Assembly: GCA_007115995.1 (NCBI GenBank)
Contig: SKJI01000029.1
Location: 1-60,047 of the forward strand
DNA length: 60,047 nucleotides
Reading direction: 5' to 3'
Origin: a candidate division SR1 bacterium
Lineage (GTDB): Bacteria > Patescibacteriota > Gracilibacteria > Absconditabacterales > Absconditicoccaceae
Shown: positions 23,520 through 33,964 of the stretch, in pieces
How positions within the stretch are numbered: position 1 is the stretch's first letter
Layout of the letters: each line of letters begins with the position of its first letter
Made by a program: the position numbers and the translations under genes
Notes under the pieces: model-generated
Seen by the model: the letters and a program-made list of their open reading frames with translations, nothing else
Told to the model about the DNA's origin: nothing
Database searches by the model: none

Positions 23520-24647
23520 ATGGAACAAGCTAATTTTCAAAGCTCATTCGAAACACTATTAGTTGATAATGAGTTTAATGAGAGTACTCAAGTATTATTA
23601 CAACAGCTTCACAATGAAATTTGTGATAATTTAGATACACCAATATTAGATACACCAAGAACAAATTATGAAAAAATAAGGAGTTTACTCGATGAAATGA
23701 AGCAATATATTACAACTGAATCCAAATGATTTCATGAATATCAACAGGCTTTAGAAGATCTTATTATAGAGAAACAAAAAGAGGAATGAATAATAACTGA
23801 TGAGGCATGACGAATGCTTGAGAACTATCAAGAAGAAATCATTGTCTCGAATCAGGCAGATGATACAGAATCATCATGAACAAATCGATTTAGTCAAACA
23901 ATACAGCAAATTTCAGATTTTTTTGATGAAAAAGCTTTACTTTTTGGTGTATCATTTGAATCTATTCGTTCGTTTGTACCTGACACAATACGATCACCAG
24001 TTAAAGAAACATTTTCACAAATCAAGGAGTGAGCTGTCTGATTGTATGATACACTTATCTGATTCTTTTGATGAAAAAAAGAAAAGGAAAATAAAACAAG
24101 AACAAAAAAAGAAATTATTAAAAAATTTGCAATTCAATCATCGGTAGATTATGATCCTTCACGTACCTATACAGCAAATGAATATTTTACAATGATTTGG
24201 CCGTTAGCGTTGGAAATAGAACAAAAGTTTGGTATTCCTGCATCAATCGTTGCTGCTCAATCTGCATTGGAGTCATGATATTGAAACAGTTGATTAACAC
24301 AGAAATGATTTAACTTCTTTGGATTCAAAAAAAGTTCAACTCGACCATATGAGACAATAACACTTATTGATAATTGAGAAGAAAAATCTTCACCATTCAA
24401 AAAATTTATTTGTCCAGAAGAGAGTTTTTTTGATTATGCACAATCACTAAAAAATCTATCAAGATATGAGCAATTATTTACTTATGAACAATGATCTTAC
24501 AAACAACGAGCACAATGATTGGAAGATGCATGATATGCTTGAAAGTCGCAAGCACACAACACTCAACAAATGAGCTATGCAGAAAAACTGATATGGATTA
24601 TTGAAAAATACGATTTAGATGATAAGCGTGCAGCAAATGAATGCTAA
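23520..24647 (+). CDS. Peptidoglycan glucosaminidase, GH73 (FlgJ/LytG-type), 375 aa
   Basis: Predicted to hydrolyse N-acetylglucosaminyl bonds of peptidoglycan. ATG 23520 to TAA 24645-24647. Residues 1-200 form an acidic helical region with a Lys-rich linker near 185-205. The catalytic domain (about 225-370) has FGIPASIVAAQSALESGYG, where E251 matches the family's catalytic Glu, then KGFNFFGFK, TYEQGSYKQRA and AGYAGKSQ, in the usual GH73 order. No signal peptide, which is unusual for a wall hydrolase. Its 3' end overlaps the M15-like gene by 29 bp. The pair is divergent from the 671-aa unit. Together with the M23 protein the locus encodes three different wall-cutting activities. Confidence 0.93.
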
Positions 24648-25695
24648 TACGTATGAGCAATCTAAGGAATCACTATTGGATGCATCTAATAAGATAGAGA
24701 GTCGCAAATTTCGTAATGAACTCAAAAAACTAGCAGATGCAATTGATAAAAACCGTCAAAATAATACATCAATTGATGATTATGACCGTCTTTTTAATGC
24801 ATTTGAAGAAAAAATAGTACATGAGTATACTGATGCTGTAACTAGTGCATTTAATAATATTTATAATCACTATAAAAGTACTGTAATTCTTGATTATAAA
24901 GCATCATTGGAGAGTCATAAAGCAGATATACAACAATCGCAAGAGAATAGCTGATGATTCTTCTCCAAGGTTTGAGAAAATACGAAGAAGTTTTTTTGAT
25001 TTTTTTCTTTATCAGGTTTAGCGCTATGAGTATCATGATCGGTCCTTGGACACTTTTGATATAAAAAATACGAAAAAGCTATTAAGGAATTCTCATATTC
25101 CATAAAATCAAAATTTTATGATGCATATGTTTCTGTTGCTGATTTCTTTTGATTTGAGGTGTTAGATAAGGATGAACTGATTGAAGAAATAGATGATACA
25201 AATGACTTTTTGTTAGACGACGAAGATATCTGATTGAGAGTAGGTGAAACATTAGACTACATCGAAGCCAAAAACCGATTACGTGAGTATTATCTTATAA
25301 GCTCAAGAGCAAAATGATACAATGAAGATTGATCAAGCAAACAGAAAGATCGTACATGCTTAGAGTGATTGCAAGCATCTACTATAATATGAGCTCGCGA
25401 GCTTGCAAGATTGATTAATAATAAATATAAAATACAAAAAGCTCCAACAATTACTTGATGAACAGAAGATTGACATGCTTGATGAACGCTGAGTCATGCA
25501 AACTGATATAAACTTGATATAAGATCTACAGATGAACGATGAAAGCAATGTATCACGCATTTCTGATTAAAATTCGGAGAGACTAAAACAATAACCTTAA
25601 ATGGTCAAAAAATAACATTATATTATCATTGAGCGCATCCCCATTTAGACATAACGTTTCATCCAATTCGCACAGTTTCTGCGTTAGCTGCATAG
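24619..25695 (+). CDS. Membrane-anchored M15-like D,D-peptidase, 358 aa
   Basis: Predicted zinc peptidase acting on peptidoglycan peptides. ATG 24619 (or 24637, in frame) to TAG 25693-25695. Residues 1-110 are helical and soluble; a Gly/Phe-rich membrane helix spans about 118-140; a coiled linker follows. The C-terminal domain carries TITGGTEDGHAGGTLSHANG, with H293 and D300 of the SHANGYKLDI motif, and the closing HPHLDI with H342. This matches the HxxxxxxD...HxH zinc pattern of the M15 group. The lack of a signal peptide with an internal membrane helix would leave either end outside. Translationally coupled to the GH73 gene. Confidence 0.85.
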
Positions 25696-25727
25696 TTACT
25701 TGCTTATAAAATTTTTCACAGTATATA

Positions 25728-26486
25728 TTACTGAATTTCTACTTTATATATAGATCAGTCAAGTCATATTCATGTAATATAGGCTCTATCGATTCAATCT
25801 GGGAAATTGATATCCTGCTTAAACATGCTTCAAGTAGAGCTACTCGGTAATGTAAATGTTCATAGTGTTACAGTACTATTCGGAATACGATTACCAGAAG
25901 TATCGAAGAATTCAAAATTAACCTGTCTCATAATATATGTACATTCATCAGGATTTTGAAGGGTGAATGTTACAGGAACTTTTCATGGTTGAATCGATCA
26001 ATCTGCTCATCTTTTATATCCAAGATGTAATGAATATTGTGCACATCATTCTCATGCAGTTTCAAAAACATACACTCTACCAGTAGTATCTATATCTGTA
26101 TTAGTATCGTCTTGTCTATCAATGCAAGTTTTTTTTGATCAATTATTATGTATTACTTCTACACATTCACATTCATTTTCTGAAGATAAACGTCATACAT
26201 TCAACCTGACTTCTTCTCAGGTTTCAAAGTTTACTAGATGCTGACGAAAAAGTGTATCTCATTCACAATCAATAACTCTGAGGTTTCTAACTTGTCAGGT
26301 ACATCATCTATTTCAATCTCATGATATTGTTAAGGTAATATGTTTAGTTTCGTTAATTTCTAAGTTTAAATTGGGTGATACTCTCGTACAAGGAAAAAAA
26401 TCATACTCCTTATTACATCAACTCATCAAAAGAACCAGTGATGATCCAAATATTATCGTATAATCTTTCGCTCAATTAAACACCAT
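25728..26486 (-). CDS. Cys-rich lipoprotein, 252 aa
   Basis: Start chosen at ATG 26486 because it gives a classic lipoprotein signal: MVFNGAKDYT, hydrophobic core, then LVLLMSGC with the lipidated Cys at residue 24. An upstream in-frame ATG at 26591 would add 35 charged residues and spoil the signal. Stop TAA 25730-25728. The mature part is beta-rich and contains about ten cysteines (for example CTGQ, IDCEG, ENECECVE, TCIDR, GCAQY, DECTY), so disulfide bonding outside the membrane is likely. The fold is unrecognised. Lgt and a CcdA/DsbD-like protein, needed for lipidation and disulfide chemistry, are encoded at 36-37.6 kb. It converges on the M15 gene. Confidence 0.8.
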
Positions 26487-26651
26487 ATGTAGATATTCTT
26501 TTGTTCACTGTAAACTTTTACGAATTCTATCAATTGGCTTTCATGTTACATCATTAATTTGATTATTTTGTTCTAGTCTCAATCAACTCATTGTGTCTGA
26601 TAAGAAATTAAATAATGAATATATACATATTTATTATAAAAAGTCAAATCA

Positions 26652-27254
26652 TTATTTATCACTGAGTATTGTTTCTTGTGTTTTCATATCAGATAGAGTT
26701 GGTGATAGCTTGTGATAGTGATTATAAGCAAGAACATAAAGCATATAAGTAACAAATGCAAACGACCAATATAGGTGTGATATTCAAACAATATCAGATT
26801 GGATCTCGATAAAAGTTCTATTCATACCTAGAAGAGTGTATTCAAGGAGTGGTATAAACGAAAAGAAACATCATAAAAGCGCAAAGATATATTTTTTTCT
26901 TATACTCTTTGTTTTGAGACTAATAAGTATAAATATATTTGCTAACCATGCATATTGAAGAATTCATGATTCTCACCAAAATATTGATGCAAGCATGTAG
27001 ATTGGTCACATTAAATAATATACAATTCCATTATCATGAAGTAAGGATAAAAGAAAAAAAACTAAAAGTAGTATCAGAAGCACTATGAGCAACAAGCGTC
27101 ATGCTCATTGTGTTCAAAAGAGGTTGAGAATTTTTCTGACAACGCTATGTATTAATGCTAGGAGTATAAAAATTCATCATCCTATTCAAATTATAAATAT
27201 CATTATATACGACACTATAAGACAAATAAATATGTAAGAAAGTATTATAAACAC
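26652..27254 (-). CDS. Polytopic membrane protein, 200 aa
   Basis: Unrecognised. About five or six hydrophobic segments dominated by Ile, Leu and Phe, ending in a short charged tail (SDMKTQETILSDK). GTG 27254 is the first usable start in this frame, with AGAAGG eight bases upstream; stop TAA 26654-26652. A stronger start signal, AGGAGG plus ATG, lies at 27278, but that frame stops after seven codons (MKTYRRI). A 2-bp TA difference would join MKTYRRI to the main frame in a natural-looking N-terminus. It precedes the lipoprotein gene. Confidence 0.75.
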
Positions 27255-27427
27255 AGCTATATCCTTCTATATGTTTTCATCCTCCTTTTAAGCAACCTCT
27301 GAATAATGTATTATACTACTTTTTTATTTAATTGTGCATTATAGTATGTACTTTCTCATATAAAGCACATTAGTTCCTTGAGGGATGCATCATGTGAGAA
27401 ACATTTCATCTTATAAATTATTCTTTC

Positions 27428-28885
27428 TTATTCAGTCTTTGCTTCATCTTCACTATTATAAATATCACCCTCAAGACCATCATTATAAGATCATTTACGA
27501 GATTCTACTAATGTAAGAATACGTGATAATTCATCTTGATTTCAATCAGACTGATTTCATAATGATTCTGTATAAATACCTAAGTTTGTTAGATTATTTT
27601 CCAGTGTAGAATCCTTATCATACAATCATTTCAACTGCAATAATGCAGTATAGAGTCCATAATTCCAATTTGGAAAATATGGTGTATCATTTGAGAGTGG
27701 TCCTTCCCATTGTTCTCACTGTATTGTATTGATCAGAGTATATGGGAAACGTGCATTGACTGATACACCTACATCTCCTGCTTTTGCTGGAATATGTAAT
27801 CAATGAGTTAAAACTACAAGTACAAAATCATCAAATTCATTATCACCAAAAGAAGCATTATCTACAAATGATTCAATGATATTATATTTATCTTCAAGCC
27901 TTGTATTAGGATTGACAAGCATCTTATCAAAATTCTCAGAATCGATTGGTGAAAACAAATTTTCTTCAAACTTTTCAGAATTAAACTCTTGTGGGAACAA
28001 TCATGTGGTTCGATTTTGTGGTATGATTTCTTCCCAGGTGATCTGAGGATATTTATCAGGGTAGTACACTGTCTTTCATAATACTGTAGGATCAGGAGAA
28101 GATTCCACGAATTCATCGAGTTCAGCTAATTTTTCTTCAGTTTTTGAAAATCAGAAAAATCATGCAACCATTTGAGCAATCTCAGTAATTCACGTCCTTT
28201 TTAAAAAACTACTTATTCAATCTTTAAAATTTTGTGTTTTGAGGTTTTTTGATTTCTTTTTAAAGAATCAAATAATAGAGTCTACAAGTCATGAGAATGA
28301 ATTATCTTTTTCTTCGATTTCTTGTTCTTTTTCTTTTTGTTTCTGTGTTTGTTCCTGTGTTTGTTCTTCACTTTCACTTTCTTTCTCTTTTGTAGACTCT
28401 GTGGTTTCATTTGGTATTTCACTAACGTCTTTCTTAATTTCCTTAAAAACAATGCTAAGCGTATCGATTTTTTCATTATCTAATGCTAATTTTTTTTGTA
28501 ATAATTTTTTAAATAATCCTTCTAAGAAAGATTTATCCTGTATTGCAAAAACCTCTCATCAAGGGATATGGAGATAATAAATACCATTGTCAATATATAT
28601 ATCAAAGAGATCAGTGAGCTTCTTTCAGAGTTGTTCAAAATTATTTGTATTATCTTGCTCATTATTATCTAATACTTCTTCTCTCAAGGAACTAAGGTCA
28701 TATTTTAAATCATCAAAAAGTTTTTGTAACTCAGTATTTTTCTCATCTTCTAATATATTTATTGCCTCATCAAATGCTTTATCAAATGAATCTTTTGTTA
28801 TTTGAGTCGATTCTTTTCTGGTATGATCAGTTGATTCATAATTTTTGACTCATAGAGTAAGTGTGTTGTTTATTGATCAGCTCAT
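27428..28885 (-). CDS. Hypothetical 485-aa protein with charged coiled-coil region
   Basis: Unrecognised. ATG 28885 to TAA 27430-27428. The N-terminal 110 residues are acidic; at about 175-215 there is a very Glu/Lys/Gln-rich stretch; then a weakly hydrophobic region with Gly from TGA (about 215-265), followed by a soluble C-terminal domain of about 200 residues including GDVGVSVNARFPYTL. No signal peptide. The frame is open further upstream without an ATG. The domain order (charged coiled coil, small amphipathic segment, C-terminal domain) is similar in style to the other proteins of the accessory block. Confidence 0.8.
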
Positions 28886-29024
28886 AGATCAAGTGTGAAA
28901 AAATAAAGATAATGTTTCCTTTACTCTTCTCAAAATCTTTTTAGATTGACTAGAGTAGAGTATAAAAATCAAAAATACAGATAATTTATTCTTTGTACTA
29001 CAAGAAGTAAATCATTCTGCTACA

Positions 29025-29052
29025 ATTATATTGAAATAATTTTATATGTCAA
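29025..29052 (-). promoter_or_regulatory. Consensus promoter for the 485-aa gene
   Basis: On the minus strand TTGACA, 16-bp spacer, TATAAT, both perfect. It lies 140 bp before ATG 28885, leaving a long leader or an unrecognised upstream start. Confidence 0.65.
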
Positions 29053-29103
29053 AAAACACCTTATTATTCAAAATGTTATAAAGTACAAGTACGGAAGAGT
29101 TGT

Positions 29104-29994
29104 CTACTTTTTACGTGTTACTTTTACAATTTTGATATTAAAGTGAAAGGTTTTGACAGCTTCAAAATGGTAAAATGCTCAATATTCTTGTTCTAATACT
29201 CATATTTGCCGGGTCATCATCTCCAAAAATTGTGTGTGATGCACGGGTGATTGCTGATACATTCTAAGAAGTTGATCAAACATAATTCTATACCAGTCAA
29301 GTCAGTCATCTCATCAAACAAATGCTATTTTAGGCTCATGATCATGAACACTACGATCAGTATTTTCATCAAAAAGATCATTTGGTATATAGGGCAGATT
29401 GGCTACAATGAGTACTCCTGCTTCTGCTTTTGCTGCTCATTTCCAATGAGTAATAAATGATTCGTGAGCTAAAAGATCAGCTATAAAAAAACTAATGTTA
29501 GTCGCATGTGTATCTCATAAGACAAGTTCTTTGTTAGACTGAGCAACATCTAATGCATCAGGACTGATATCACTCATGAGTGCATCAGTAAAAATATTAG
29601 GATTATGATATAGAACTGATAGACCCAAAACTCAACATCATGTTCAGATATCATACAGTCATTGAGGTTGCTTTTTGCACGTTGTTAACCACTCCTTAAT
29701 TGCAAGGAGCATATACTCAGTTTCAGGACGAGGAATCAAGGTGTGTTGATTGACAGTAAACTGTACACCCAAAAAAGCAACATGTCAGATTATATATTCT
29801 AATGGCTTTGCATTGTTTATATATTCATTATATCAGCTGTTTATTCGTGCAAGATCGCTATCATCAATAAGCTTTTCATGATGCATAAAAAGCTCTTCTT
29901 TAGTAAGTTTACACCTATGTATAAGAAGTTTCTCTAGCACTGATTTTTTTTCATACTGAGGATTACTCAAAAGAGCATATACTGTTTGACTCAT
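29104..29994 (-). CDS. prmC: Peptide chain release factor glutamine methyltransferase PrmC (HemK), 296 aa
   Basis: SAM-dependent enzyme that methylates the Gln of the GGQ motif of release factors. ATG 29994 (an in-frame TTG at 30015 is less likely); stop TAG 29106-29104. The sequence shows the linker motif LIPRPETE near 87-94, the SAM-binding DIGTGCGVLGLS (about 115-126) and the active-site motif as NLPYIP rather than the more common NPPY. Follows the nif3-like gene by 43 bp, same strand. Of special interest in a code-25 organism, where only UAA and UAG terminate and RF2 is not expected, so RF1 would be the sole substrate. Confidence 0.93.
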
Positions 29995-30037
29995 TTCATA
30001 ACCAGTAAAGAACAAAAAAATTGCATTTGCATATCAT

Positions 30038-30820
30038 CTATTGAATGCCAATATCAATACCTATAATTGGAATATTGTATGCTGTACTTATATGTTCTGA
30101 TAATGCGCGAACTCCACAACGTTCAGTTTCATAATGTCATCATAATAAGACAGATTGCTGTATCTCTTTTGCATAAGTAGACTCATAATGTACAAGCTCA
30201 CCAGTCACAAAGAGATCAATATTGTTCTTACGTGCTTCACTGATAAGTTGTATATTTCACTTTCCGGAAACAAAGGCAAGGGATTGCACCTGCTTTTGTT
30301 CTCAATAATTATATATATTAGGTATGATACCTATAAATTTACAATATCATGCTATTGCATCAAGGTTTATTGGATTCTTAAATCTCACAGACCATCATAT
30401 CGAGGTGGTATTTTCTATCAAACCAAATCTTTTGATATCAAATTCTTCTAGATTGAAGTAGCTTATAAAGTCTTGCATAAGTAACCAGTTATTTCCATAC
30501 TTTTCGTGCGCATCAATAGGTAAATGAGAGCAATAAAGAGCTATATCATTTTTTAACAGTTTCTGCAATTTTTTATAATGCATTCAAAGAACAGGCTGCT
30601 CAACTCACCAAAATAATCAATGATGCACAATAAGAAAATTACTGCCATTCGCAACTGCTTGGTCAATAATATAATCTGTACAATCAACTGCATAACTTAT
30701 TTGGGAAATGTTCTCACACTCTGAATCGACTTGGAGTCAATTGCATGATGCATCTACCTTGAGATACTTATCTGCTTGTAAGAGTGCATCTATATACTCT
30801 ATAAGTATTATTTTATTCAT
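30038..30820 (-). CDS. Nif3-like (YbgI/YqfO) dinuclear metal protein, 260 aa
   Basis: Member of the Nif3/NGG1p-interacting family, annotated in databases as GTP cyclohydrolase 1 type 2 homologue; the true role is uncertain. ATG 30820 to TAG 30040-30038. Diagnostic motifs: CNGLQVDSE near 26-34, YAVDCTDYIIDQAV, IVHHGLFWG (metal-binding His pair), and the C-terminal VTGELVHYE and GGHYETERCGV. Length agrees with single-domain members. First gene of the nif3-prmC pair. Confidence 0.9.
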
Positions 30821-30855
30821 AATCAAAGCATATATATATAAGTAAGAATTACAAG

Positions 30856-30879
30856 ACATCATAGTTTACATCATAGTTA
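30856..30879. repeat. Tandem 12-bp repeat
   Basis: ACATCATAGTTT followed directly by ACATCATAGTTA, 36 bp upstream of the nif3-like start in the gap before the exonuclease gene. Might be an operator; may be chance in AT-rich DNA. Confidence 0.5.
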
Positions 30880-31015
30880 GCTAAATAATTTCTCCTTGAA
30901 AAACTCTGAACGTTCACTACACACTAAGAGAGCTATATGTTCCAAATAAGATACGTATATATTGTATACATATTCTCCACATGCTTTTGATTTATATCAT
31001 AATTCATAATACGCA

Positions 31016-31738
31016 ATGTATAAGGCTAATCTCTCATCAGTTTTGTTTTTAGATATTGAATGTGTTCCTCAACAACCAAGTTTTTTTGATCTTGATGAAG
31101 GTCTACAAGAGCTTCGAGAAAAAAAATCAGCAAGATTATTACAATCACCTTCCATTGAGAATACTACATCAGTTGACGAATTATACGACAATCGTAGCTG
31201 AATTTTTGCAGAGTTTTGAAAGATAATTGTCATTTCAGTATGATATATTCAGAATATTGAATGAACACAAACTTTCCGTGCAAAATCATTTTCATGAGAC
31301 GATGAGAAGAAGCTGTTAGAAGAATTTTTTGATATGCTCAATACCCATTATACTAAATCTGATCAAACAATATGTGGGCATAATATCAAAGAATTTGACA
31401 TCCCGTATATCTGCAGAAGAGCACTCATTCATTGACTTCGTTTACCTACAATATTAGATTCTACTCACAAAAAACCTTGGGAAATTAATCATTTAGATAC
31501 ACTTGAAATGCGAAGATTTGGTGAAAGAAGATCATTTATTTCACTTGACTTATTATGTAGAATACTTAATATTCCAACACCAAAAACAGATATTTCATGA
31601 GAACAAGTAGCTCGTGTCTATCGAGATGAAAAAGACTTATCTAGAATTCAACAATATTGTGAACGTGATATCTATGCAGTTGCTCAAGTCTTACTAAAAT
31701 TCCTCTATAATGATCAATATCTAGCATACGAGGAGTAG
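31016..31738 (+). CDS. DEDD-type 3'-5' exonuclease, 240 aa
   Basis: Predicted ribonuclease H-fold 3'-5' exonuclease of the PolB/DnaQ-like group. ATG 31016 to TAG 31736-31738. Exo I motif FLDIECVP gives D13 and E15; Exo II is CGHNIKEFDIPY; Exo III is YCERDIYAVAQV. A conserved middle block (LDTLEMRRFGE, SLDLLCRIL) matches stand-alone predicted exonucleases. No polymerase domain. Probably DNA repair or RNA processing. Monocistronic, divergent from nif3. Confidence 0.88.
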
Positions 31739-31868
31739 CATCTAGATTAGCATATAGAGTAGTATCTCTTATCATACACAATAGCTTTATGTCTCTCTCT
31801 AGTTTTTGATTTTTTTAGTAAAACAATTTTTTATCATTCTTTTATCAAGAAATTTACCATTATACTGT

Positions 31869-32597
31869 ATGAATAAAAACAACAATCCTCATCATTTTTC
31901 CTTACAACAAAAACTACCTACACCAAAAATATGACATATTGAGCTTACAGCATCTAATCATATAGACAATATATCTGCATGGAAAAAAGCTATTATTTTT
32001 CATATTCAAGCTACTGAGAAAAAAAACAATGATGCATTTCGAAAAAATATTCATGATACATTAGAAGCTACATGATCAATAATAGTCAAATATTCTCTTC
32101 AGTCAGCTAGTAATCACTATGATAAAAATGCTGTACGTGATGAAATGAAATATCTCAATAAAACAATAAAAGAGTTTCTCTCACAATCAAGTTGTTACAA
32201 TCATCTTATTTATCTAACAGATAGTACAGATATTCAATATCTTGCAACAGAAAAAACTCACTTGTTTAATAGAATTTTCAAAGGAAAAATACTTTCTACA
32301 CTGATTTCACACAATCCATCTCGAGCTTGAGAAAACCTAGATAAGCATGATACTAAACAATCATGAAGAAAAAATAGTCATCAAATAAAGTCAAATGATA
32401 TCTTACATTGATTTGATCAGACATTTGCTCTCTTGACTAAGAAAATAAATAATGCTGACAATAATGCATTTTCTAATACATATATATTCAATAGATATGA
32501 TGAGCAGACTAATCTTATCCTGGCACAAGCAGAACTCTACGCTTTGCTTAATAATGTATTATTAAACAAAAAAAATAGTCATCCAAGAAAAATCTAG
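31869..32597 (+). CDS. Hypothetical 242-aa protein
   Basis: Not recognised. ATG 31869 to TAG 32595-32597. Asn/His/Lys-rich, helical, no signal peptide or membrane helix. It includes runs of Asn and a few TGA-Gly codons. The frame stays open for a further 270 bp after the TAG, but that stretch is better explained by the convergent minus-strand gene. Confidence 0.7.
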
Positions 32598-32625
32598 GGT
32601 ATACGATGAAGACACTGGAACATTA

Positions 32626-33507
32626 TTATTTATGAGAAAACACTCAAACGAGTTGTTCTACTCAAAATCATGCTTGCTCATAAAAATAGTCTGGATGTAA
32701 AGTTGTTATTCATTCATATATTGGAGTTACAAGCTGTATATCAATATCATATAAACTCTGTGAGTAGAGTAAATTTTTTGCATACATATCCAAAAATACT
32801 CAATCATGATCTCAAACTAATACAAGACGTTCGGTTTGTAACAATGAATCTCTTATTTGATCCGTGATAGTCAAAAATGCACTCAATCAAAAAAAACAGT
32901 CATATCATCATCATTGTTCTTGGTTTATATGAAGAGCATGAAGGCACTCATGAGTAATACGACCAAAACAGAGTACTGTTCATTGATTTCATTGTAGTCA
33001 ATACGGTGCTACAGAGACATACTGATCACGTTCAATATTTTTATCTATGAGCTGCTGTGGGTACTCTCATGGTTGGATTCTACAATATATAGGGTTCTGC
33101 TTATCTACAAGAATATTCTGAAAACTCTGTAGATCAACAGGATCTAGACAGTGTATTGCTCTACCAAACACAACTCATAAATCACGACGCTGTGCAATAT
33201 GATTTGTGTTAAGAATAAGAAGAGGTGCATAGTTTGTAATTGCATCAAGATCATCAGAAATCTCATTGAGAGAAGTTTCTGTCATAATAAAAATAATATG
33301 ACGATGCTGTTTAGCTAAGCTGAGCAGTTTTCATCATATTCAGCATCATTGCATTGAGCGTAATGAGACTAGTTTATGATTATTATTTTCATCAATTTGA
33401 TCAGGGAGATCGGTATCAAATACGATACATTGATCATCACAAGGAGCAGGTATATCTTGTAGAAACATTCATTGTTCTACGTATTTCTTAAGGTGTAGCG
33501 TGTTCAT
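32626..33507 (-). CDS. Hypothetical 293-aa protein with weak transketolase C-domain resemblance
   Basis: ATG 33507 to TAA 32628-32626. No signal peptide. The second half has features reminiscent of the C-terminal domain of transketolase/E1-beta-type enzymes (a GEYP turn, FGRITHECLHAL, then LVLVGDHDGVFLDMY and GVEQLVGVF), but the thiamine-binding domains are absent, so this is only a suggestion. The start lies 9 bp after the stop of the 126-aa endonuclease-like gene, suggesting an operon. It displaces a 66-codon open frame on the plus strand at 32670. Confidence 0.75.
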
Positions 33508-33516
33508 AAGCAGTAG

Positions 33517-33897
33517 TTATATTCTTAAAAGCTCATATGATACTTTTCTTGCATCTATGGTTGATTTAATTTGTTTTTCATTGGTGTTGAGTCTTGATTT
33601 TCATGTCTTAATCTCCAAAAAAACAATATTTTTTAGTGATCAGCTACTTAATCAGTCAAAAACAATATAATCTACTCCTTTTCATAAAAACATCAAGTCT
33701 TTATAATTGTATGGAAATCATGGAAGAAGAGGAGCAATCTGTTCACTCACATACCCTAATGTGACTGCTTTTGATTGTTGCACAGCTCTTTTGTTTTTTT
33801 TGCGTATATGTTTATAGTAAAGGATCTTTGCAAACATAAATCAAAGTAGAGCTCAAATGACTCATCATAGTACTGCTCATATTATAATTTCATTCAT
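33517..33897 (-). CDS. Membrane-anchored Holliday junction resolvase-like endonuclease, 126 aa
   Basis: ATG 33897 to TAA 33519-33517. One N-terminal membrane helix (residues about 3-27) followed by a PD-(D/E)xK-like core: VDYIVFDGLSSGSLKNIVF, then LEIKTGKSRLN, matching the E-x-K pattern of the Holliday-junction-resolvase-related family (Pfam Endonuc_Holl), and a closing NEKQIKSTIDARKVSYE. Divergent from serS; start of a two-gene minus unit. Confidence 0.82.
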
Positions 33898-33964
33898 TGA
33901 TGTTTGCAATTATTATTCAAATATATATATACTACTTGTCCTTTAATTATTTGCAAGTGTATTG

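Noticed and set aside
26487-26591. Longer start for the lipoprotein at ATG 26591
   Set aside because: It adds 35 polar residues before the signal sequence; the shorter start gives a proper lipoprotein signal.
30000-30015. TTG start for prmC upstream of ATG 29994
   Set aside because: The ATG gives the normal N-terminus (MSQTVYALL) and clean spacing after the nif3-like stop.
32670-32870. 66-codon plus-strand frame after the 242-aa gene
   Set aside because: The minus strand here is the C-terminal part of the 293-aa gene, continuous with good sequence to 33507. The plus frame has no start signal.
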